Source of the DNA: CAZPAN01 sp964581165
GTDB lineage: Bacteria; Actinomycetota; Coriobacteriia; Coriobacteriales; CADBOM01
Direction of reading: 5' to 3'
Assembly: GCA_964581165.1 (NCBI GenBank)
Contig: CAZOMM010000026.1
Location: forward strand, 1 to 24,792
DNA: 24,792 bases
Shown here one piece after another: positions 1 through 7,208 of this stretch (the stretch's first letter is position 1; each line of letters starts with the position of its first letter). The position numbers and the translations under genes are program-made. Below the pieces are notes generated by a model that ran no database searches, was not told where the DNA came from, and saw only the letters and a program-made list of their open reading frames with translations.

Positions 1-193
1 CTGATCCGGTCGACTACACCGAGAAACTGACTGCGATAATCTCGAGCAACCAGATGCGCTCTATCACGCTCACTGGATGAGGGCTCCCTGCTGCGGCCAC
101 CTGGAGATGGCGCTTTGCCAGGCAATCGGCAGCAGCGGGAGGGCTGTCCCGATGGGTGTGATCACAATATCGATCAACGGGGACATCCTGTAG
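1..193 (+). pseudogene. 3' end of a ferredoxin-like 4Fe-4S protein, frameshifted
   Basis: The window opens inside a gene read in the frame starting at base 3. It ends in a short C-terminal run containing DYTEKLTAIISSNQMRSITLT, and a TGA follows at 78-80. The adjacent frame (from base 77) continues the same protein with MRAPCCGHLEMALCQAIG and ends in VITISINGDIL at the TAG of 191-193. Together they match the C-terminal pattern I know from small iron-sulfur proteins of anaerobes, roughly SITvtrMevPCCGG...pl.vvtis.dG.il. One missing base just before position 77 explains the split. The N-terminal cluster-binding part lies outside the window. It could be a real pseudogene or a one-base sequencing error. 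The region looks more GC-rich than the genes that follow. Confidence 0.6.
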
Positions 194-219
194 AGGATAA
201 CCGGAGATTACTCGTTCAG

Positions 220-254
220 GCGGCCTGAAGCGCGGTTGGCTTCGGGCCGCTTTT
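220..254 (+). terminator. Rho-independent terminator after the Fe-S protein
   Basis: GCGGCCTGAAG (220-230) pairs with CTTCGGGCCGC (240-250), giving 11 pairs with one G-U wobble around a 9-base loop. TTTT follows at 251-254. It sits 27 bases after the stop of the iron-sulfur protein and faces the right way to end that transcript. Confidence 0.85.
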
Positions 255-366
255 ATGTGTGCCGAGCATGACTCGTACGGGCACAGGTTCAAAGAATATT
301 GATTTAGAAAAGTGCGCACATTTTTACCCTAACCATCGTTAAGCACTATAGGAGGTGAAAAAGCGG

Positions 367-552
367 TTGGATGAAATAGAGTCAATAGGCACGGGTGACA
401 CCAAGCGAGGTCTGATCTCTCATGCAGACTTGCTAACTCGGTTTGCAGAAGAGCATTACGACGAGGTATTCCGCTATTGCGCAAGGCGCTTTTTAGATAC
501 GGTAAAAACTGCTAGTTGGTACCACACTTTGACCTGTCAGGATAAGGGATAA
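367..552 (+). pseudogene. Truncated N-terminus of an ECF-type sigma factor (tentative)
   Basis: A textbook Shine-Dalgarno, AGGAGGTGA (350-358), stands 9 bases before TTG at 367, which I take as the start. The GTG at 355 lies inside the Shine-Dalgarno. The product is 61 residues. Its part LLTRFAEEHYDEVFRYCARRF resembles region 2.1 at the start of ECF sigma factors (F..hyd.VyrYc.rrl). After VKTA, where AEDltQetF would be expected, the similarity stops and the frame runs into unrelated sequence and TAA. No region 2.4 or region 4 follows. The breakpoint at about 510-515 lies next to the terminator of the glycan operon, so this may be the scar where that operon arrived. Assignment to the sigma family rests on about 25 residues and is uncertain. 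Confidence 0.4.
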
Positions 553-591
553 AAAGGCCATATTACCTGCGGTTATGCAAATTTTATGGCC
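551..591 (-). terminator. Terminator of the minus-strand glycan operon
   Basis: Read on the minus strand, GGCCATA (591-585) and TATGGCC (562-556) form a 7-bp perfect stem with a 22-base loop, followed by TTTTT (555-551). It lies about 60 bases beyond the stop of the last glycosyltransferase gene. The large loop makes it weaker than a classical terminator, but its position and T-run fit. Confidence 0.55.
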
Positions 592-652
592 TATAAAGTG
601 TCAAAAAAGGGGGTTTAACATAGAGAAACTTTAGGCACTAGTACTTTGGGCA

Positions 653-1906
653 CTAGGCTGGGGCTTTGCCAGACGCTTTGTTTGCTGCGATTAGCCTAGA
701 AACAAGCTCAGGGATTTGGCGATAAGAGGTCTTTCGATCAAACTGCTCCTCTGCAATCTTTCGAGCTTTGGCACCCATCTCTTTGCATCTAGTTGGACTT
801 TCATAAAGCTGCAGAATCGCGTTGCTAAGCTTGATTGGATTTTCGGCTTCGACATTGATGCCAAAGCCATCGTTTTGCACCTTGTCTCTAAGCTCTGAGC
901 TGCTACCTGTATTGATCATTGGTATGCCTGCCGCTAAGTAGTCGCCAATCTTTGTAACCATCGACTGTGGTGCTTTTTTAATTAGTGAGTTAACTGTCAC
1001 ATCAGACTTACTAAGGTAGGCAGCCATCATTGGATAGTTTTGATAGCCTGTAAACTCCACATTGCAATCTAGCTTATTGGCAAGTTCTTTCATTGCTGCT
1101 AGATCTGGGCCATCACCAAGCACTAGCATCTTTATTTTGCGGTATTTTAGCCTGCAAAGCTCGGCAGAGGCCCTAACAAGAGTTTCGATATCATAGCTTG
1201 TTCCTATTGTGCCAGCATAAGCAACCCAAAACTCGTCTTTGGGTTTGTCTATCTTGCTGGCATTTTCTTTTACTCCCGCATCAAAGGCATCTAGATCGCT
1301 TCCTACATATATGGTGATATGTTCGATTGAAGGGTCACAGTTTGAATAGGGCCTTAATGCATATTCATCTGATGTTCCTACCACAGCAGATAACTTGCTA
1401 TAAACATCTTTAGCATCGCGCGAGAGGCTATAAAAAAGAATCGAACTTACTATTGGTATATCCAACACCATGCGCATGGCTTCTGGCCAAAGATCGTTTA
1501 CGTCAGCTACAAATGGGATGGATTTGGATTTAGCGTAGTTTGCTGCAGCTAAAGCAACATCGTTTGGCGGAAGCTCACTGTATATAAGATCAAAAGGTCC
1601 AGCTGCATCAAGTACTTCAGGAAGATTTTTGGCAGCCTTTGCATGGCTTACTAATCTTTTTAAGTCTACATTTTCTGTATAACCAGGCTCGGATACAAAA
1701 GAAACCCCAAAAGGGTAGTCCTTATAGGCCGGATCCTTAGTGTCACGTTGCTTTTTATACCAGTGTTGAAATGAAGAGGTAATAAGCTCCACTGAGTATC
1801 CCGCATTTACAAGAGCCTCGCATACCGAGAGAAAACGGGTATAGCCCTTTTGCTCTCGGCCTATTTTTACCCCCATTGTAACAACCGCGATTTTTTCAGC
1901 GGCCAA
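653..1906 (-). CDS. GT4-family glycosyltransferase (WbuB-like)
   Basis: This is a retaining GT-B glycosyltransferase of about 417 residues that probably adds a sugar to a lipid-linked glycan at the cytoplasmic face of the membrane. The N-terminal half holds the acceptor domain, with VTMGVKIG near the start and FVADVNDLWPEAM in the middle. The C-terminal half has the nucleotide-sugar side, with YAGTIGTSYDIETLV, MLVLGDGPD, FTGYQNYPMM and a KIGDYLAAGIPMI stretch typical of group 1 transferases. I chose TTG at 1906 because AAGGAG lies 6 bases upstream. A longer frame reaches TTG at 1948 without such a site. The start overlaps the preceding transferase gene by 11 bases, so the two are translationally coupled. 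The donor and acceptor cannot be read from sequence. Confidence 0.85.
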   Translation of the reverse strand: MAAEKIAVVTMGVKIGREQKGYTRFLSVCEALVNAGYSVELITSSFQHWYKKQRDTKDPAYKDYPFGVSFVSEPGYTENVDLKRLVSHAKAAKNLPEVLDAAGPFDLIYSELPPNDVALAAANYAKSKSIPFVADVNDLWPEAMRMVLDIPIVSSILFYSLSRDAKDVYSKLSAVVGTSDEYALRPYSNCDPSIEHITIYVGSDLDAFDAGVKENASKIDKPKDEFWVAYAGTIGTSYDIETLVRASAELCRLKYRKIKMLVLGDGPDLAAMKELANKLDCNVEFTGYQNYPMMAAYLSKSDVTVNSLIKKAPQSMVTKIGDYLAAGIPMINTGSSSELRDKVQNDGFGINVEAENPIKLSNAILQLYESPTRCKEMGAKARKIAEEQFDRKTSYRQIPELVSRLIAANKASGKAPA

Positions 1907-2558
1907 GTCTGTCTCCTTTCGAAATTTTCTCGAACTCCTTTGGATCAATATCCTCAGATGGCTCGTTAAAAACTCCTTCTTGCTTGGCTAGGCTGGCAAA
2001 GGTTCTAAAGAAAATCTTTGCATCAAGAATAAACGAAACATTTTCTACATAGATTAGATCTAGAGCTAGGCGCTCTTTCCATGGAATGGAGTTTCGACCA
2101 TAGACCTGAGCATATCCAGTTATTCCAGGCAAAACTTCGAGTTTGCGACCTTCGTTACCTTCATATAGTTGAGTTTCTTCTAAGAGGTCTGGCCTAGGCC
2201 CAATAACGCTCATGTTACCTATCAGCACATTAAAAAACTGCGGCACCTCATCGATGCTGGTTTTTCTTAGAAAGGCTCCAACTTTGGTCATCCTAGGGTC
2301 GTCGGGCGCATTGTAAGTAGAGCCATCTGGCATCTTGAGATCGGGTGAGTTTACCTTCATCGAGCGAAATTTATACATCGTAAATAGCTTGCCATTGCGT
2401 CCAACCCTAGGCGCATTGTAAAAAACTGGCCCTCCATCTTCGTGTTTGATTGCAGGAGCAACTATCAGGCAGATGATGAACACAAAGGGTAGGGCAATTA
2501 TTGAGGCAACAATGTCAAGAAAGCGCTTTACAAACTTTAAATACACAGCGTTATCCAA
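1896..2558 (-). CDS. PglC-like monotopic phosphoglycosyl transferase
   Basis: This 220-residue bacterial sugar transferase (PF02397) moves a phospho-sugar from a UDP-sugar to undecaprenyl phosphate, starting a glycan. The motifs run in family order: KRFLDIVAS and one hydrophobic re-entrant helix (about 10-33), GGPVFYNAPRVGRNGKLF, YKFRSM, LRKTSIDEVPQ with the catalytic Asp-Glu pair, GNMSVIGPRPD and PGITGYAQVYGRN. The length fits the small PglC/WbaP core without extra N-terminal membrane helices. The start is TTG at 2558, overlapping the aminotransferase stop by 8 bases. GTG at 2546 is an alternative. Next to an aminotransferase and opposite a PglF-like dehydratase, its likely substrate is a UDP-4-amino- or 4-acetamido-6-deoxy sugar (inference). 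Confidence 0.9.
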   Translation of the reverse strand: MDNAVYLKFVKRFLDIVASIIALPFVFIICLIVAPAIKHEDGGPVFYNAPRVGRNGKLFTMYKFRSMKVNSPDLKMPDGSTYNAPDDPRMTKVGAFLRKTSIDEVPQFFNVLIGNMSVIGPRPDLLEETQLYEGNEGRKLEVLPGITGYAQVYGRNSIPWKERLALDLIYVENVSFILDAKIFFRTFASLAKQEGVFNEPSEDIDPKEFEKISKGDRLGR

Positions 2559-3759
2559 TACATTCTGCTCGAGAATCTAAAAAGGCGGTAACTATCTGCT
2601 CAACATTATCGTCGCTTAGCAGTGTGTAGAGCGGCAATGTAATCTCGCCTTTGTAAAAGTTGTACGCGCAGGAGTAATCCATAATCGAAAAACCCATTTT
2701 TTGATAGGCGCTCATCATAGGCAGGGGCTTGTAGTGAACATTACAGGCCACATTGCGAGCAGCCATTGCCTGGATTATCTCGTTTCGTTTGTTCTCGCTT
2801 ACATCCAGCATCCTAACTATAGCTAGATGCCCACTAGAAGAACCTTCATCGGTATAGTGCAAGACAACCTTGACCTTATCTCCCTCAAGCTCTTTACGAT
2901 ATATCTCGAGGATTTCTTTGCGCCTAGCAAGCATGGAGGGATATCGCTGGAGCTGAGCCAAACCAATGACAGCCTGAACATCAGTCATATTCCACTTATA
3001 TCCAATTTCTGAAATGTCATACTGCCAAGATCCAGGTTCAATCTTTTCAAAAGCCGATTTGTCTTGTCCGTGCAAGGAGAGTAATTTAGCACGCTTGTAA
3101 ATTTTGTCCGAATCGAACTCGTCACACTTACGCCAAGTTAATGCTCCGCCCTCTGCAGTTGTTAGATTTTTGACGGCATGAAAAGAAAAGGCCGTAAAGT
3201 CGGCAACAGATCCAGAGGGTTTACCATGATATGTTGCACCAAGCGAGTGGGCTCCATCGGCAACAATTGCTATGCGACCTAGAGCCTCCTGTAGATTGCT
3301 ATTTGCTTTGAAGCTGTCTGCACAAGCCTTGACCACAGAAAATATCCTGTCGTAATCACACATAATTCCGCCCACATCAACCGGAATGATGGCGCGAGTT
3401 CTTTTGGTGATTGCAGCCTCAAGCTTGTCATAGTTCATCTCAAGCGAATCTTCGGCTAAATCAACCATTACAGGTGTTGCTCCAACATGAACTATGGCGC
3501 TAGCAGAAGATGTATAGGTATAAGGAGTGGTAATAACTTCGTCGCCTGGCCCAATTTCTAAAAGACGCAGGGCACATTCAAGAGCTGTGGTGGCAGAGCT
3601 AAGGCATATAAGTTTGTTAACTCCGCAGTATTGGGCAAGCTCGGCTTCGAATCTATGTGTTTTAGGCCCTGTTGTGATCCATCCAGACCGCAGCACATCG
3701 GCAACTTCATTGATTTCTGCGTCGGTAATGTCTGGCCTGAAAAACGGAATCTGATCCAT
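2551..3759 (-). CDS. DegT/DnrJ/EryC1/StrS-family sugar aminotransferase (PglE-like)
   Basis: This 402-residue PLP enzyme most likely transfers an amino group from glutamate to a 4-keto nucleotide sugar. Seen directly: the N-terminal PFFRPDITDAEI and GWITTGP, LSSATTALECAL for phosphate binding, DEVITTPYTYTSSASAI, DGAHSLGA at 168-175 (Asp for the PLP ring nitrogen) and SFHAVKNLTTAEGG with the Schiff-base lysine at about residue 197. ATG at 3759 follows AGGGGG. It lies 80 bases after the permease gene and overlaps the next gene by 8 bases. The 4-keto substrate is probably made by the divergent PglF-like dehydratase. An insertion around residues 145-160 (VVKACADSFKANSNLQEAL) is longer than I remember for PglE. 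Confidence 0.9.
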   Translation of the reverse strand: MDQIPFFRPDITDAEINEVADVLRSGWITTGPKTHRFEAELAQYCGVNKLICLSSATTALECALRLLEIGPGDEVITTPYTYTSSASAIVHVGATPVMVDLAEDSLEMNYDKLEAAITKRTRAIIPVDVGGIMCDYDRIFSVVKACADSFKANSNLQEALGRIAIVADGAHSLGATYHGKPSGSVADFTAFSFHAVKNLTTAEGGALTWRKCDEFDSDKIYKRAKLLSLHGQDKSAFEKIEPGSWQYDISEIGYKWNMTDVQAVIGLAQLQRYPSMLARRKEILEIYRKELEGDKVKVVLHYTDEGSSSGHLAIVRMLDVSENKRNEIIQAMAARNVACNVHYKPLPMMSAYQKMGFSIMDYSCAYNFYKGEITLPLYTLLSDDNVEQIVTAFLDSRAECIG

Positions 3760-3839
3760 TTTCAGCGACCCCCTAGTCCATAACTAAATGCAAAGCAAAA
3801 CGGAAACTGCAAAATAGCGTCCTTGGTTCGGCGAACATT

Positions 3840-4613
3840 CTAGATATAGAGTATGAATTTCTTCTGAAGTTTGCTGAAAACCAAGTATCCAACTACCAGT
3901 GTTACAAGCGCCATTCCTAAACAGATCGCAATCTCAGTCCATCCAGGGAATACACCATATAGTGCTACATTTCTCATCATGCTTACGTAGTGGTACATGG
4001 GGTTAAACCACATAAGCGAAAGCATCCATTCTGGAAGTATGTCTACCGGATAAAAGAGCGGGGTTAGATAGGTCCAAAGAGTTACGAGTACTCCCCAAAG
4101 GTGCAAAAAATCGTGAAAGAAGGTCGCTAAAGACGAGAGCAAAAAACTCAATCCAAGCGAAAAAATAGATACCATCAGCACAACTACTGGGATCATACAC
4201 AGCAAAATCGTGGGTTGAATTTGGAAAAAGGTCATTACTAAAAAGATTGCGATAAGCGAAAAAGCATAATTTACCAGCGCAAAAAGAACCTTCTCTATTG
4301 GGAAGACCAGCTTGTTGACCTTGACCTTTTTGATTAGCGAAGCAGAGTCGATAATTGAACTCATAGCCTCGCCTACTCCGTCTGTCATCATTGCAAATAG
4401 CGTTTGACCCAAAATAAAGTAGACCGGATAGTTTTCGATTTGGAATCTGAATAACTGCGAAAAGACCGCCGACAACACAATCATTGTGAGCAGCGGGTTT
4501 AAAACACTCCAAAGCACTCCAAGTATGGAACGCCTGTATTTGAGTTTGAAGTCTTTGGAGACCAGATTGAACAGAAGATAAGTACTATCGCCTAGTCCTT
4601 GTATCAAATTCAT
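3840..4613 (-). CDS. ABC-2 type polysaccharide export permease (Wzm/TagG-like)
   Basis: This 257-residue membrane protein has about six hydrophobic segments. The cytoplasmic N-terminal signature KDFKLKYRRSILGVLWSVLNPLL is characteristic of the permease half of ABC transporters that export O-antigen, capsule or teichoic-acid chains across the membrane. SLIKKVKVNKLVFPIEKV lies between early helices, and WFNPMYHYVSMMRN is near the end, both as in Wzm/TagG. It is the first gene of the minus-strand operon. No ATP-binding partner (Wzt/TagH) follows, although one usually does. The next 80 bases are non-coding, so the ATPase must be elsewhere or lost. A 7-bp hairpin (4640-4659) lies in the leader just upstream of the ATG. 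Confidence 0.88.
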   Translation of the reverse strand: MNLIQGLGDSTYLLFNLVSKDFKLKYRRSILGVLWSVLNPLLTMIVLSAVFSQLFRFQIENYPVYFILGQTLFAMMTDGVGEAMSSIIDSASLIKKVKVNKLVFPIEKVLFALVNYAFSLIAIFLVMTFFQIQPTILLCMIPVVVLMVSIFSLGLSFLLSSLATFFHDFLHLWGVLVTLWTYLTPLFYPVDILPEWMLSLMWFNPMYHYVSMMRNVALYGVFPGWTEIAICLGMALVTLVVGYLVFSKLQKKFILYI

Positions 4614-4968
4614 CCGAGTATTTCCCTGTTGGCTTTGCCGGTGTTTTTATTTAAACACCACGCTAGCCTTGGCTTGTCCTGATTACAACCACGCCATTAT
4701 GACAGATCGCATACTAGGCTGCATTGTCTTGCCGGCGCTCGGAAGTCGGCACTCGGAAGTATTGACACCAGCGTGTCTTGATTGGCTTGGTTGCGCATTG
4801 CTTGAGTATGTTGCGCGGGTTGATTGTTCGTATGGCGTGTCTTGATTGAGCGCATTGCGCACATTGTTTAGCATAAAAATTGCTTTAAATTTGCTCACTC
4901 GCTGAAAAAATAAAGACAATCCTAAGGCCAGTTAATAGCCGCATGAGTTTAGTGGTAGACTTTCGCGA
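4614..4968. other. Divergent intergenic region of the glycan locus with short repeats
   Basis: This stretch separates the minus-strand export operon from the plus-strand dehydratase and must carry both promoters. It contains a perfect hairpin, GGTGTTT (4640-4646) with AAACACC (4653-4659), close to the permease start. The 14-mer GCGTGTCTTGATTG occurs twice, at 4771-4784 and 4835-4848, 64 bases apart, with related TTGCGC/GCGCATTG words between. I cannot name convincing -35/-10 pairs. A minus-strand TATGCT near 4871-4876 is only a weak -10 guess. No gene is visible. Confidence 0.5.
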
Positions 4969-6834
4969 ATGGAACTCAAACTTCAATCGCGTGTGATAGT
5001 CCTTCTTCTTTGGGACATTTTTTCCACGTATACCGCATATATCTTTGGAATTCTTCTGACTGGACAAGCAGGGGAACTCTTTATTACTACAGACATTCTT
5101 TTTGATATAGGACTTTTAGCGCTTATTAACTGCGTTTGTTTTTCGGCCTTTAAGTTTTATACCGACCTTTGGGAATACGCTTCTAGTAAAGAGCTCCTAA
5201 AGATCACAGGGGTTACGGCGCTTTCGACCTTTGTGGGAGCGGCCCTTATCTTTTTGGTTGATATTCGTTTTCCGATACGTGTTTACTTTGTTGCTTGGCT
5301 AATCCTCCTTATCTTTATTGGTGGAGGCAGATATGCCTTTAGAGTTTTTAATGGCCGAAGATGGTCTGCGGGATCACCCCAAATATCCAGAAAGCGTTCT
5401 TTGGTCGTAGGTGCTGGAGAGACTGCATCGCTAACGATTAAGAGACTTATCGAGGGCGACTATTACATGAGCGGAAAGCCCATCTTGGCAGTCGACGATG
5501 ACCCTAGCAAACGTGGAATGAGAATCCATGGTGTTAAGGTCATGGGAAATCGTAATGATATTCCTGATTTGGTTAGAAAATACGGCATCGAGCAGATAGT
5601 TATCGCAATTCCTTCTGCCTCTAAGCGTGCGCTGGAAGAGATTTACGACATTTGTATTGGCACAGGATGCCGTTTGCTCACGCTTCCAAATGTTAGGGAT
5701 ATTCCGATTGACCAGCTAGACGATGTGAAGCTACACGATGTGAGCGTAGAGGACCTTTTGGGTCGCGATGAGGTTGTACTCGATACTAGAGCTGTAAGTG
5801 GATATGTGTCTGGCAAGACCATATTGGTAACGGGCGGTGGGGGTTCAATTGGCAGCGAGCTGGTAAGACAACTTTGCATTGTTGCCCCCAAACGAATTGT
5901 GGTTTTTGACATTTATGAAAACACTGCATATGAGCTTCAAAAAGAAATACAAGCTCGTTATGACGATTTGGATCTGATTGTAGAGATAGGTTCGGTTCGC
6001 GACTATCCCAGATTGGTTTCGATATTTACAAAATATATGCCAGAAGTGGTCTTTCATGCTGCTGCCCATAAGCACGTTCCACTTATGGAGATGTGTCCCC
6101 ATGAGGCTGTACGAAACAATGTATTTGGCACTTTAAATGTAGCCAATGCTGCCAAACTGCACGGAGTTGAGCGTTTTATATTCATTTCAACGGACAAGGC
6201 AGTTAATCCCACAAGCGTTATGGGGGCAAGCAAAAAGATTGGAGAGATGCTTATCCAGTCGCTTGCAGCCAATTCGGATACTGTTTTTGCGTCTGTTCGC
6301 TTTGGTAATGTGCTTGGATCGCATGGAAGCGTAATCCCCTTATTTACTAGGCAGATTGCAGAGGGTGGCCCAGTAACTGTTACAGATCCAGAGATCACCA
6401 GATATTTCATGACCATACCTGAGGCTTCTAGACTTGTTGTTCATGCTGGTGGTTTGGCAGAAGGTGGAGAGATATTTATTTTGGATATGGGCGAGCCTGT
6501 AAAGATTTTGGATCTGGCGCGCAGACTCATCCAGCTCTCAGGTTTGACCCCCGGAAAAGATATCAAGATCGAATTTACTGGACTCAGACCCGGAGAAAAG
6601 CTTTACGAGGAGCTTTGGACAGATCAAGAACGTGCTCAGGCAACGTCTAAAAAGGGAATTATGATCTCTACCGACGAGCCGGTTACTAGAGCCGAGGTTC
6701 AAGAGATAGTTACAAAATTGTCCGACGCAATAAATGGAAGCTCGGCTGATGTTAAGACTGTGATTTCTCAAATTATTCCTAGCTACACCCCCAGCATTAC
6801 CCCTGAAGATGATGATGCTTACGAGATCGACTGA
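4969..6834 (+). CDS. Membrane-bound nucleotide-sugar 4,6-dehydratase (PglF/CapD-like)
   Basis: This 621-residue protein probably converts UDP-GlcNAc to the UDP-4-keto-6-deoxy sugar. Four membrane helices (about 10-30, 43-60, 79-98, 104-120) anchor it. A first Rossmann unit with VVGAGETA (146-153) follows. Then comes the catalytic short-chain dehydrogenase domain with VTGGGGSIGSE (287-297), HAAAHKHVPLME (363-374) and STDKAVNPTSVMGASKK (407-423). The Thr-Asp-Lys triad (408-410) and a Met in place of the usual Tyr (418) are the PglF-type catalytic arrangement. Length matches the large CapD/PglF group. No strong Shine-Dalgarno precedes the ATG. It diverges from the export/aminotransferase operon and likely feeds that aminotransferase. 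Its last bases, including the stop codon, are repeated in mutated form at 6859-6875. Confidence 0.92.
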   Translation: MELKLQSRVIVLLLWDIFSTYTAYIFGILLTGQAGELFITTDILFDIGLLALINCVCFSAFKFYTDLWEYASSKELLKITGVTALSTFVGAALIFLVDIRFPIRVYFVAWLILLIFIGGGRYAFRVFNGRRWSAGSPQISRKRSLVVGAGETASLTIKRLIEGDYYMSGKPILAVDDDPSKRGMRIHGVKVMGNRNDIPDLVRKYGIEQIVIAIPSASKRALEEIYDICIGTGCRLLTLPNVRDIPIDQLDDVKLHDVSVEDLLGRDEVVLDTRAVSGYVSGKTILVTGGGGSIGSELVRQLCIVAPKRIVVFDIYENTAYELQKEIQARYDDLDLIVEIGSVRDYPRLVSIFTKYMPEVVFHAAAHKHVPLMEMCPHEAVRNNVFGTLNVANAAKLHGVERFIFISTDKAVNPTSVMGASKKIGEMLIQSLAANSDTVFASVRFGNVLGSHGSVIPLFTRQIAEGGPVTVTDPEITRYFMTIPEASRLVVHAGGLAEGGEIFILDMGEPVKILDLARRLIQLSGLTPGKDIKIEFTGLRPGEKLYEELWTDQERAQATSKKGIMISTDEPVTRAEVQEIVTKLSDAINGSSADVKTVISQIIPSYTPSITPEDDDAYEID

Positions 6835-7208
6835 GTTTTGCCTCGATAATACCCCAACGAAATCGACCGAGTTTTTTCGGCGCTCTGCGTGCGAGTTTGG
6901 CTGAGGAATCTGGCTAAGTCTACCCGCTGCAGACGGTATTTTTTGGCCTGCAGACGGGCTGTAATTGCATATAAATTTCGGCTCTTTGTATGCAATTAAG
7001 TAGCGTTTAATTTTTTCCAATTATTTTGCTTTTATCGGCACAGCAGAGATTTCGTGAATTTTTTGTTTATGCAAATGTAGTTACAATTTACGCATTTCTC
7101 TTACAAAAATGAATATTTATAGATTTAATCCCAAATTTTTTTGAGTATAATTTTTCAGAAATTACAATATGATTCATCTCAAAACTAAGCTTAGAACGGA
7201 GTCCGCAA
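6835..7208. other. Intergenic region between the dehydratase gene and argC
   Basis: No gene is visible. The first part holds an imperfect copy (6859-6875) of the dehydratase 3' end (6823-6839). A second small feature is CTGCAGACGG, present at 6927-6936 and again at 6948-6957. With flanking CCCG/CGGG this could fold into a hairpin, but no T-run follows, so I do not call it a terminator. The second half becomes very AT-rich and contains the argC promoter region described separately. Confidence 0.5.
7108..7180 (+). promoter_or_regulatory. Candidate arg operon promoter with ARG-box-like half-sites
   Basis: A perfect TATAAT lies at 7146-7151, about 58 bases before the argC start. The -35 position (about 7123-7128, ATTTAA) is poor. 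TGAAT-ATTT-ATAGA at 7110-7123 matches the left half of the ArgR consensus TGAAT-N4-ATTCA exactly and the right half at three of five positions. TATGATTCATC near 7168-7178 carries a good right half (ATTCA). One half-site is therefore on each side of the -10, a sensible place for repression by the ArgR encoded in the same operon. The box assignment is by eye and no binding evidence exists. Confidence 0.45.

Noticed and set aside
3760..3839. Short frame between the permease and aminotransferase genes as a missing ATPase remnant
   Set aside because: About 21 codons with no Walker or ABC motif and no recognisable similarity.
6923..6958. CCCGCTGCAG...CTGCAGACGGG hairpin as the dehydratase terminator
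   Set aside because: The stem has a bulge, the T-run is in the loop rather than after the stem, and it lies almost 90 bases past the stop.
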